Positions 1 to 5,022 of a stretch of 5,418 nucleotides of DNA are shown here, piece after piece (within the stretch, counting starts at the first letter, position 1; each line of letters opens with the position of its first letter). The translations under genes were made by a program, and so were the position numbers. Below the pieces are notes generated by a model. It was given only the letters and a program-made list of their open reading frames with translations. It did no database searches and had not been told where the DNA came from. Origin of the DNA: Chloroflexota bacterium (GTDB taxonomy: Bacteria; Chloroflexota; Limnocylindria; Limnocylindrales; CSP1-4). The stretch is taken from positions 1 through 5,418 of the forward strand of contig JAKAMV010000281.1 in NCBI GenBank assembly GCA_021812735.1, given 5' to 3'.

Positions 1-327
1 GACATGACCGCCGCCATCGAGGCCCAGGTCGAGCGCTTCGCCCCGGGCTTCCGGGACCTCGTCCTCGCGCGGAGCATCCGTGACCCGGCCGCGATGCAGG
101 CGTACGACGAGAACTACGTCGGCGGCGACATCAACGGCGGGTTGGCCGACTGGCGTCAGTTGCTGTTCCGCCCCGTGCCGGCCCTGGACCCGTATGCGAC
201 ACCTGCCCGGGGCATCTACCTTTGCTCATCGTCGACGCCGCCGGGAGGCGGCGTCCACGGCATGAGTGGGTACCTGGCGGCCCGCTCGGCGTTGCGGCGC
301 GAGTTCGGCATGCGCTCGCGGCCGTAA
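1..327 (+). CDS. NAD(P)/FAD-dependent oxidoreductase, phytoene-desaturase family, C-terminal part
   Basis: This is the last 108 residues of a protein that begins before the window; the reading frame is open from base 1 and ends with TAA. Two family signatures are visible. The first is the segment around [12 protein letters not shown] (about residues 36-47). The second is the closing FAD-contact motif [20 protein letters not shown] (about 75-94), which in COG1233 phytoene dehydrogenase-like flavoproteins closes over the cofactor and is followed by a terminal helix. Full family members are about 500 residues, so roughly four fifths is missing, including the N-terminal Rossmann dinucleotide site. 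The substrate cannot be told: the family covers carotenoid desaturases and isomerases and many uncharacterised flavoproteins. The methionine at base 4 is internal, not the start. The 3' end overlaps a possible small gene on the other strand. Confidence 0.85.
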   Translation, partial: DMTAAIEAQVERFAPGFRDLVLARSIRDPAAMQAYDENYVGGDINGGLADWRQLLFRPVPALDPYATPARGIYLCSSSTPPGGGVHGMSGYLAARSALRREFGMRSRP

Positions 328-434
328 CGATTTCCGGACGGGTCGCCGCCAGGATGGAGTGCGGCCAGCAGCACCCCGCCGATCAGGGCGACGACCGCGA
401 TCGTCCCGAGGACGGTCAGAAGGCGACTGCCCAT
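216..434 (-). CDS. Possible small single-pass membrane protein (72 aa)
   Basis: The ATG start lies 10 bases behind a clean GGAGGA SD (bases 445-450, minus strand). Residues 5-26 form one strongly hydrophobic segment ([22 protein letters not shown]), read as a membrane helix or uncleaved signal anchor. A basic, proline- and glycine-rich tail follows. G or C dominates third positions both inside and outside the overlap. The last 112 bases run antisense to the end of the flavoprotein gene, which is unusual and lowers trust, because GC-rich genes often create open antisense frames. The part outside the overlap holds the SD and the whole hydrophobic helix, which chance would not readily give. No family is recognised. 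Confidence 0.45.
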   Translation of the reverse strand: MGSRLLTVLGTIAVVALIGGVLLAALHPGGDPSGNRYGRERMPNSRRNAERAARYPLMPWTPPPGGVDDEQR

Positions 435-599
435 GACGTCCGGATCCTCCGAACCGCGGGGCTCGCGGGGGTGGCGGTGACGCGGGGAAGGGAATCCCTA
501 TTCAGGCTCGATCGTGACCCCGCGCGCATCGAATGCCAGAGCCGTTCGGCTCGTTGGGCAGACTCTCGGCCCCCAACCGCCGGCGCCTGCCTGTTGTCG

Positions 600-628
600 T
601 TGCGCATGCGCCGGCCCGCGGCTAGAAT
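600..628 (+). promoter_or_regulatory. Sigma70-type promoter of tRNA-Gly
   Basis: A -10 box TAGAAT (623-628, five of six consensus bases) is preceded by exactly 17 bases and a -35 box TTGCGC (600-605, TTG conserved). Transcription would start near 635, about 9 bases before the mature tRNA 5' end. This is normal for a tRNA gene transcribed alone. The spacing, the position and the rarity of AT-rich hexamers here support the call. Confidence 0.6.
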
Positions 629-643
629 CCCGCTGCTCTGCGA

Positions 644-719
644 GCGGGAGTAACTCAGTTGGCAGAGTGCTTGCTTCCCAAGCAAGATGTCGCGGGTTCG
701 AATCCCGTCTCCCGCTCCA
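644..719 (+). tRNA. tRNA-Gly (anticodon CCC)
   Basis: The full cloverleaf can be folded by eye. The acceptor arm is GCGGGAG (644-650) with CTCCCGC (709-715). The D arm is ACTC/GAGT (653-656 with 665-668). The anticodon arm is CTTGC/GCAAG (670-674 with 682-686) around loop TTCCCAA, with anticodon CCC at 677-679. The T arm is GCGGG/CCCGT around TTCGAAT (691-707, ending at T708; one G-T pair). The discriminator is T716, as expected for bacterial tRNA-Gly, and CCA is encoded at 717-719. It reads GGG codons. There is no variable-arm extension or mismatch, so the gene looks functional. A decayed permease piece begins about 40 bases downstream. Confidence 0.97.
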
Positions 720-759
720 TTTCCCTTCTGACCGACGGCTGTCGTGTGGCCGCTCCCGT

Positions 760-1062
760 CAGTCGACGTTTCTCGCCGTGCCCCGGCGCGGCACGGTGCT
801 CGCCGCCAAGGCGGTGCTCGTCGCGCTGGTCGCGTTCGTCGTATCCGAGGCGGCCCTGGGCGTGATGCTCCTCGGCACCCCGCTGATCGTCGGGAGCCGC
901 GCGATCAACGGCCAGGCGCCACTGGCCGTCGGCGATTTGACCCTGCTCGTGGCGATGGGCCTGTCCACGACCCCGTTCGCAATGATCGGCCTCGGCCTGG
1001 GCGCGATCTCGCGCTCGGCGCTCGCGAGCGTGGTCTCGCTGGTGCTCCTCTGGTACATCGCC
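760..1062 (+). pseudogene. ABC-2-type transporter permease, middle fragment
   Basis: Reading frame 1 encodes a stretch of about 100 residues that reads like the central part of an ABC-2 family permease. It opens with STFLAVPRRGTVLAAKA, the loop and helix following the usual 'GMIRSTFLAVPRR' region. It continues through a hydrophobic segment, a loop, and the helices ending LGLGAISRSALASVVSLVLL. Such permeases are usually about 250 residues. Here the N-terminal helices are absent: the sequence before about 760 is non-coding and leads straight into the tRNA gene. The C-terminal helices are also absent: after about 1062 the frame runs on to a stop at 1153-1155, but the residues are arginine-rich and unlike the family. 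No usable start or SD precedes it and no partner ATPase is nearby. I read it as a remnant of a deleted transporter gene. Confidence 0.6.
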
Positions 1063-1087
1063 CGCCAGAGACGTGCACGCCGTGTCC

Positions 1088-1879
1088 TCATCGCCGCCGC
1101 CCCCGTGCCCGCCATCCTCGACGGCGCTTCCCCGGGGACGAGCAGCTCGGTGTGACGCCGGGGTCGCTGGTTGCCGCCTCGTCGGGGCGTGCGGTCACCG
1201 GCGGGGGCCAGCGCCGGACGAGCGCCCAGAGGACGGCCGCGGCACTCGCCGCGGTAATCGGCGCGTCGACCAACCCCAGGAACAAGCCGCTCGTGCCCAC
1301 GCGCCCATGCGCCATTCTGTACGCGAGCAGGAACAGGGGATAGGCCAGGGTCAGCGCCTGGAGCGCGACGCCGAGCCAGCGCGCCCAGTCCCGCAGCCGC
1401 CAGATTCCGACGGCGGCGAGGAACAGCAGCGCGCCGACGGTGTCCCAGAGCACCGGGACGGGGCGGCTCGTGAAGGGCGGGAACGGCGTCAGGCCGCCGT
1501 ACCAGGCGCTGAGGAGCCCGCTGCTGGCGAGGACTACCGCCGCCACGGCGACGACGATGGGGCGACGGCGCGCTGGGGCGGCCGGCGGGCGACGGCCGAC
1601 GAGGCACGCGACGAGGACGATGAGGCCCAGCACACGGAGTGGCTCCATGCCCGCCTCCAGCCACCGCGGCCAGTTCAGCACCAACCAGACCGGGATCGCC
1701 ACGAGGAACACGAGGACGGTCGCGGCCTCCTGCAGCGCGAGGGCCGGATCACTCCAGAACGGCGGAAACGATCTGAGCGGCCCGAACCAGCCGTGGAGGA
1801 GGTCGCCGATGCCCTCGAGCAGCGCGACGATCCGGCGCCGGGCATGCGCTGGTGCCCTGGCAGACCGCGTCTCCATCAT
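1088..1879 (-). CDS. Multi-pass membrane protein with two-fold internal repeat
   Basis: About 263 residues, with long hydrophobic segments and no family I can name. It contains two copies of the same unit, numbered here from an alternative GTG start at 1900: residues 34-101 and 129-196, an offset of exactly 95 without gaps. Shared positions include LL, W[FY]G, FPPF, S.P, L, LxFLxA, W, and W.RWL. Each unit would place a FPPF-containing loop before one membrane helix, a W.RWL interfacial turn and a second helix. A third hydrophobic stretch (about 206-228) and a basic, probably cytoplasmic tail follow. ATG at 1879 is preferred because GAGGGG (1883-1888, minus strand) lies just upstream; ATG at 1876 is equally possible, and GTG at 1900 has no comparable SD. 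The 3' end comes within about 25 bases of the permease remnant. The function is unknown. Confidence 0.8.
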   Translation of the reverse strand: MMETRSARAPAHARRRIVALLEGIGDLLHGWFGPLRSFPPFWSDPALALQEAATVLVFLVAIPVWLVLNWPRWLEAGMEPLRVLGLIVLVACLVGRRPPAAPARRRPIVVAVAAVVLASSGLLSAWYGGLTPFPPFTSRPVPVLWDTVGALLFLAAVGIWRLRDWARWLGVALQALTLAYPLFLLAYRMAHGRVGTSGLFLGLVDAPITAASAAAVLWALVRRWPPPVTARPDEAATSDPGVTPSCSSPGKRRRGWRARGRRR

Positions 1880-2015
1880 GTGCCCCTCGCGCAGGTCCAC
1901 CGCCTGGAGTCACCGGCAGGGTCCCCGAACTGGCGGACCGCGCAGCCTCTCCGGCTCCACTGGCGCCGCCGAGCAGCGGCCGACGCCCGGAGTTCCCTCA
2001 ACCCGGCGGTCGTTG

Positions 2016-2252
2016 TCATCGCCTCATCCGCTCCAGGTCAGTCCCTGCTTCCCAGATGCCGCGAACAGCCCATGTGTCCCGCTGGTACTTGAGCGTGTCG
2101 ATGGAGCCGCCGTCCGCGATGAGCGGTCGGTCCGGGACGCCAGATCCGCCGATCACGCGCAGTGTCGCGCCGCGTCGGCATTCACAGGAGACGAACCGCG
2201 AGTACCCGCAATGGCTCGGTGAACGTGACGTGTGCGTCGCCGTCGGTCCCAC
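2016..2252 (-). CDS. Hypothetical small protein (78 aa), doubtful
   Basis: A GTG-started frame in the spacer upstream of the membrane protein, ending TGA. Third positions are mostly G or C in its second half, in keeping with coding sequence. That half reads as a plausible folded tail with mixed charged and aromatic residues (LKYQRDTWAVRGIWEAG). A CEC pair and an earlier HCGY hint at a degenerate metal-binding region, but there is no full four-ligand set. The start is weak: no good SD precedes it, and the frame stays open upstream to about 2345. The true gene could therefore begin elsewhere, or this may be the tail of a decayed gene. It is not a shadow of a recognised gene, since none overlaps it. 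No family recognised. Confidence 0.3.
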   Translation of the reverse strand: MGPTATHTSRSPSHCGYSRFVSCECRRGATLRVIGGSGVPDRPLIADGGSIDTLKYQRDTWAVRGIWEAGTDLERMRR

Positions 2253-2349
2253 GCCGATGGATGCCTTCGGCGGCTGCCAGGCCGTCAGAGAACGGGCTAG
2301 CCTGGACCCTTCTGTCGGAGCCAGGGGTAGTCGGCGCGTGGATCATCTC

Positions 2350-2376
2350 GGGCGGCCGACCACGACGGCCGTGCCC
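2350..2376 (-). terminator. Possible hairpin terminator behind flavodoxin gene
   Basis: On the minus strand, CGGCCG (2366-2371) and CGGCCG (2353-2358) pair around a 7-base loop. The stem extends by GGG/CCC across a 2-base bulge. It begins 4 bases beyond the flavodoxin stop codon. There is no T-tract after it, so it is not a classical intrinsic terminator; GC-rich genomes often have such T-poor hairpins. Confidence 0.35.
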
Positions 2377-2380
2377 TGGG

Positions 2381-2902
2381 TCACCCGGTGACGCCAGCCG
2401 GTTCCGCGCGCATCGCCCGGGCGAGCTCGGCACCCCACTGCCTCGCGCGCTCGAGCTCGCCTTCCCGCAGCGGGCCGTACTTGCCCCTGACCACGAACTT
2501 GCGCGGGCTCGCCACTGCCGCATACCCGGCGCGTTCGAGCTCGCTGGCGATGGCGCCGACCGAACCGCCGGGCGACCACCAGATCCGCGTCTCGAACGCG
2601 GCGTACCTTCCGTGGCCCGGTGCGATTGCCTGGAGCCACGTGCGCATCGACGGGTGGGAGAGGTCGGGGGGAACGGGCGCGTCACGTTCGCTGCTCAGGA
2701 CGCTCTGCCGCATGGCCTCCGTCGGCAGGCGGAATCCCAGCACCGGGGCGCCGGCCACCACCAGGTCGGCATCGGCCACGACGGCGGCCGTTGCCTCGTC
2801 GGTCGACAGGGGGTCGGCACCGGGGCCGATGCCCTCGGCGATCGCGCGGGCCACCGCGGCCGTGTTCCCCCACAGCGACTCGTACACCACGATCGCCTTC
2901 AT
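2381..2902 (-). CDS. Flavodoxin family protein
   Basis: A 173-residue protein of flavodoxin fold, expected to bind FMN and act as a soluble electron carrier or quinone-reductase-like flavoprotein. The sequence opens with a beta strand (MKAIVVY) followed by the phosphate-binding loop ESLWGNT (8-14), matching the family pattern [TS/E]xxxGNT. The strand and loop DADLVVAGAPVLGFRLP (about 44-60) corresponds to the loop that stacks on the flavin ring. The C-terminal RGKYGPLREGELERARQWG segment and final helix are typical of short flavodoxins in high-GC bacteria. Length is normal. ATG is supported by a GAGGTG SD (2908-2913, minus strand). The redox partner cannot be read from the context: the divergent neighbour is a hydrolase and no reductase is adjacent. 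Confidence 0.85.
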   Translation of the reverse strand: MKAIVVYESLWGNTAAVARAIAEGIGPGADPLSTDEATAAVVADADLVVAGAPVLGFRLPTEAMRQSVLSSERDAPVPPDLSHPSMRTWLQAIAPGHGRYAAFETRIWWSPGGSVGAIASELERAGYAAVASPRKFVVRGKYGPLREGELERARQWGAELARAMRAEPAGVTG

Positions 2903-3235
2903 CTCGTCACCTCGTCACGTCTGATCACTCCCGGTCCGTCCTGGTTCCGCCGAGTGCTCATGCCGGGGTCCCGGCAACCGACCCGTCGAGGATGGAGGCC
3001 TGGTGGATCCGCTCCAAGGGCTGAAGGTCGCTCACCGACGGCCAACGGGAAGCCCGTGGGGCCCGGCGTTGGACGGCGCGGGCGTCGACGGCCAGGCGCG
3101 GGCGTCGACGGCCAGGCGCGAGCGGGACACCGCGGCCCTCACCGGCATCTGACTTCCTGGAACACGGCGTCTGCGGCGTGCTCCCGGTCGCGTCGGTCAG
3201 GCACGGAACCGAGAACGTCGTGGGGGGTTCGGAAG
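2903..3235. other. Divergent spacer between flavodoxin and hydrolase genes
   Basis: About 330 bases separating two divergently transcribed genes, so it should hold both promoters. No clear -35/-10 pair can be picked out in this GC-rich stretch. Its one distinct structure is the 20-bp tandem repeat described separately. Although a frame in phase with the hydrolase stays open throughout, its translation is arginine/glycine-rich low-complexity sequence, and I do not regard it as coding. Confidence 0.55.
3075..3120. repeat. 20-bp tandem repeat, 2.3 copies
   Basis: The unit GGCGCGGGCGTCGACGGCCA occurs at 3075-3094 and is repeated exactly at 3095-3114, followed by GGCGCG (3115-3120). A degenerate earlier copy may lie at about 3065-3074. 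Each exact unit holds the palindrome CGTCGACG (3083-3090 and 3103-3110). The 20-base period is not a multiple of three, which argues against a coding role. It sits about 115-160 bases upstream of the hydrolase start and could be an operator pair or simple slippage. Confidence 0.9.
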
Positions 3236-4276
3236 ATGCAGCGGGTGGGGCGGACGCTGTCGCGCCTCGATCGATCAGCAGCCAGCGAGGCCACGGGCAG
3301 GCCCGGGAGCACGCTCCGCCGCGGCCTCATGGTGGCCGGCGTGGCGATCGTCGTCGCCCTGGTCGCCTTCCTCGCCTGGCCGCTCGACACGCGGGGACTC
3401 GTGTCGCAGCCGGCGCCCGCGTCGAGCTACGGAGAGGCAATCGCCCGCGTGCAGCGGTTGCAGGCGGCGGACGGGGCGGAGGTGAACCCGCTCTGCGCCA
3501 CGCGCCTCCTCACGCATGGCATGAAGGTCGACCGTTCGGTCGTGCTCTTCCAGGGCTACACCGACTGTGTTGCGCAGTGGGGCGACTTCGCCCAGCTCCT
3601 CTACGACGAGGGATACAACGTGCTCGTCCCGCGCGCTCCCCATCACGGGCTCATCGACAACGACTCCGACGAGCTCGGGCAGCTCACGGCCATCGAGCTC
3701 GTGCGCCTGGCCGACGAGGCCACCGACGTCGCACACGGCCTGGGCGACCAGGTCAGCGTGATCGGGTTCTCCATGGGCGGGGTGATGGCGGGCCTCGTGG
3801 CACAGGAGCGAGCCGACATCGACCGGGCGGTGGTGATCGCGCCCGGCTTCGTCCTGGGCGGCATCCCGCCATTGGCCGCGGGCCAGGTGGCCAAGGCACT
3901 GCTCCTCGCGCCGAACGTCATGTTCTGCCGGGGCGCCTGCGGCACGCCCGATCCGCCGTACGCCTTCCCCCGCCAGTCGACCCGCGCGATCGCCGCGATC
4001 CTCCAGCTGGGCGCAGTCGTGCGCGACGAGGCGCAGCGGCGTGCGCCTGCCGCAGGGTCCGTCGTCCTCGTGACGAACGCGAACGACGACGACGTCGACA
4101 ACGGCGTGGCGCGGGACGTGGCGGCCGCCTGGCAGCAGCGCGCTCCCGACCGGGTGAACACGTACGAGTTCCCGAAGGCGCTGGGCCTCATCCACGACGT
4201 CGTCGATCCGATCCAGGCGGGCAGCCGGACCGATGTCGTGTACCCGGTGCTGCTGCGGCTGCTGCAGGCGGGCTGA
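3236..4276 (+). CDS. Membrane-anchored alpha/beta hydrolase
   Basis: A 346-residue serine hydrolase, probably an esterase or lipase-like enzyme acting outside the membrane. A basic N-terminus (1-30) is followed by one hydrophobic helix (about 31-50), a signal anchor. The hydrolase fold then shows the oxyanion-hole loop FQGYTDC (105-111), the segment LLYDEGYNVLVPRAPHHG, and the nucleophile elbow GFSMGG (177-182) with Ser179. An acidic residue lies in NANDDDVDN (D284-D286), and the catalytic His320 is in LIHDVVDP. The triad is therefore complete. Cysteines at 87, 111, 231 and 235 could form disulfides, consistent with an extracytoplasmic domain. The substrate is unknown. The start at 3236 was chosen because it includes the basic segment before the helix; only weak G-rich sequence precedes it. 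ATG at 3329 has no SD and would cut off the anchor's basic flank. Confidence 0.88.
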   Translation: MQRVGRTLSRLDRSAASEATGRPGSTLRRGLMVAGVAIVVALVAFLAWPLDTRGLVSQPAPASSYGEAIARVQRLQAADGAEVNPLCATRLLTHGMKVDRSVVLFQGYTDCVAQWGDFAQLLYDEGYNVLVPRAPHHGLIDNDSDELGQLTAIELVRLADEATDVAHGLGDQVSVIGFSMGGVMAGLVAQERADIDRAVVIAPGFVLGGIPPLAAGQVAKALLLAPNVMFCRGACGTPDPPYAFPRQSTRAIAAILQLGAVVRDEAQRRAPAAGSVVLVTNANDDDVDNGVARDVAAAWQQRAPDRVNTYEFPKALGLIHDVVDPIQAGSRTDVVYPVLLRLLQAG

Positions 4277-4290
4277 GGAGGGTGCGTGCG

Positions 4291-4413
4291 ATGAAGAGGC
4301 GGCCGCAGGCCCATCTGCCCGCGCAGGCATCGAACGAGAGCGCCGCGCTCTCGAAGCAGGCGGGGCGCTCGAGGTCGACCAGCGTGCCCAGCTGCGCGAT
4401 CGTGGCCCGGTGA
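4291..4413 (+). CDS. Possible 40-aa small protein downstream of hydrolase
   Basis: The ATG lies 9 bases behind a perfect AGGAGG SD (4276-4281) that begins in the hydrolase stop codon. It would therefore be translated from the same mRNA, 14 bases after the upstream gene. Nearly every codon ends in G or C. The product is basic and serine/alanine-rich (starts MKRRPQAHLPAQ, ends SCAIVAR) with no hydrophobic helix and a single cysteine. No family recognised. It could be a genuine small protein, a truncated gene, or a fortuitous frame given a good SD. The hairpin at 4335-4353 lies inside it. Confidence 0.4.
   Translation: MKRRPQAHLPAQASNESAALSKQAGRSRSTSVPSCAIVAR
4335..4353. terminator. Possible bidirectional hairpin between convergent genes
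   Basis: CGAGAGCG and CGCTCTCG form a perfect 8-bp stem with a CCG loop. It lies between the hydrolase (+) and the zinc-ribbon gene (-), which converge here, so it could end either transcript. No T-tract follows on either strand, and it falls within the possible 40-aa ORF, so the call is weak. Confidence 0.3.
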
Positions 4414-4452
4414 GCCGCGGGCTGAAGCTCGATCGGCTCCGCCAACCCCCAC

Positions 4453-4770
4453 CTACTCGTCGCGGAACAGATCCTGGAGGACGGCCAGCTGCTCCTCGCG
4501 ATGCCGGTCACGCTCCCGCTGCGTGCGCGTGGTGGTGCCGCCTGCGCCGGACTCGGCGTCGATTGCCGGCTCGGGCCGCCATTCGGGTCTGGGTGCGCCA
4601 ACTCGTCCCGACCAGCCACCGCCCTCGGCGTCGACGAACCGCTCGAGCTCGCCATGATCGAGGAAGATCCCGCGACAGTCCTCGCACTGCTCGAGCACGA
4701 TCCCGCTCCGCTCGTACGAGCGCATCGCCCCATGGCACTTGGGGCAGGAGAACGCGATCGGAGCCTTCAC
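4453..4770 (-). CDS. Zinc-ribbon protein, zf-TFIIB type
   Basis: A 105-residue protein with one N-terminal zinc ribbon: CPKC (C9, C12) and CEDC (C29, C32), with the linker and following RGIFLDHGELERF typical of the zf-TFIIB family (COG3809-like). In that family the tryptophan of 'CxxCxGxWLD' is often seen; here it is phenylalanine. The rest is a flexible glycine/proline-rich stretch and a charged C-terminal helix (about 81-104, rich in R, E and Q). The family is small, widespread and of unsettled function; a nucleic-acid or protein contact is possible but not shown. The start is GTG, supported by GAGGTG (4776-4781, minus strand) at good spacing. It is divergent from the leader ORF and membrane protein to the right. 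Confidence 0.85.
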   Translation of the reverse strand: MKAPIAFSCPKCHGAMRSYERSGIVLEQCEDCRGIFLDHGELERFVDAEGGGWSGRVGAPRPEWRPEPAIDAESGAGGTTTRTQRERDRHREEQLAVLQDLFRDE

Positions 4771-4959
4771 CCGTGCACCTCGTTCGCTGTGGTCGTTGCC
4801 GGTTTCAGGGCCGACCGTAGACCCCGGCCGCCCCGCGCCGCCAGAGCCAAAGAGGGGTCGTCTCGGTGCCGTTGGCCGTGCCGGACGCCCCCATGACTTC
4901 TGGTGGATTACCCGGCGGGCCGGCCTCCCCGAGACTCTCGCCCGAAGGAGCGAGACGCT
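4771..4959. other. Divergent spacer between zinc-ribbon gene and leader ORF
   Basis: This 189-base spacer must hold two divergent promoters. A weak plus-strand candidate is TTGCCG (about 4797-4802) with TAGACC 16 bases on; I do not trust it. Frames open across the stretch are antisense shadows of the zinc-ribbon gene or proline/arginine-rich filler. The right end carries the hairpin and SD described separately. Confidence 0.4.
4936..4955 (+). promoter_or_regulatory. Hairpin presenting the SD of the leader ORF
   Basis: TCTCGC (4936-4941) pairs with GCGAGA (4950-4955) around an 8-base loop (4942-4949). The SD GAAGGAG (4944-4950) lies mostly in that loop and partly in the stem. It stands 9 bases before the GTG of the leader ORF. 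Folding could tune ribosome access. Confidence 0.35.
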
Positions 4960-5022
4960 GTGAGGTCCCTGCGCACCCCGACGCGCGCGATCAGCAAGGT
5001 TCGTCCCGGGGAGCCGGGATGA
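4960..5022 (+). CDS. 20-aa leader ORF overlapping the next start (ATGA)
   Basis: GTG start, 20 codons (MRSLRTPTRAISKVRPGEPG) and a TGA stop whose first two bases are the TG of the following gene's ATG. An AAGGAG SD lies 9 bases upstream. The short basic peptide has no recognised family. The arrangement suggests translational coupling to the membrane protein, or a leader peptide. It could also be chance, as short open frames are common at high GC. Confidence 0.4.
   Translation: MRSLRTPTRAISKVRPGEPG

Larger units (their letters stand above)
1880..2380. other. Spacer between membrane-protein and flavodoxin genes
   Basis: About 500 bases with only one doubtful small ORF (2016-2252, listed separately) and a hairpin near the flavodoxin gene. 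The 136 bases directly upstream of the membrane protein should hold its promoter, but I see no convincing -35/-10 pair. No repeat, RNA gene or mobile-element end was recognised. Confidence 0.5.

Noticed and set aside
719..765. Attachment-site duplication of the tRNA 3' end
   Set aside because: I found no second copy of the T-arm/acceptor end elsewhere in the window and no integrase gene.
759..1664. Minus-strand frame antisense to the permease remnant and out of phase with the membrane protein
   Set aside because: Proline/arginine-rich translation without domains; the frame with the repeated membrane units is clearly the real one.
2380..2392. Palindrome GTCACC-C-GGTGAC across the flavodoxin stop codon
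   Set aside because: A single-base centre cannot form a hairpin, and a 6-bp palindrome is expected by chance in such GC-rich sequence.
2992..3024. Ten-codon ORF MEAWWIRSKG with two adjacent Trp codons, like a trp leader peptide
   Set aside because: No SD at a usable distance, no attenuator hairpins with a T-tract, and no tryptophan genes downstream.
2162..3235. Long open frame in phase with and upstream of the hydrolase
   Set aside because: It is antisense to the flavodoxin gene and its translation is arginine/glycine/proline-rich; the open frame is a GC effect and the hydrolase starts at 3236.
3178..4330. Long open frames overlapping the hydrolase in other phases and on the minus strand
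   Set aside because: Their products are arginine- or alanine-rich low-complexity sequence, while the hydrolase frame carries a complete catalytic triad.
4936..4965. The string CCGAAGGAGC resembles the core of glycine riboswitches
   Set aside because: The other conserved parts (GGAGAG before it, the CTCAGG..AAAGGAC part after it) are missing and no glycine-related gene follows; here the string serves as the SD and hairpin.
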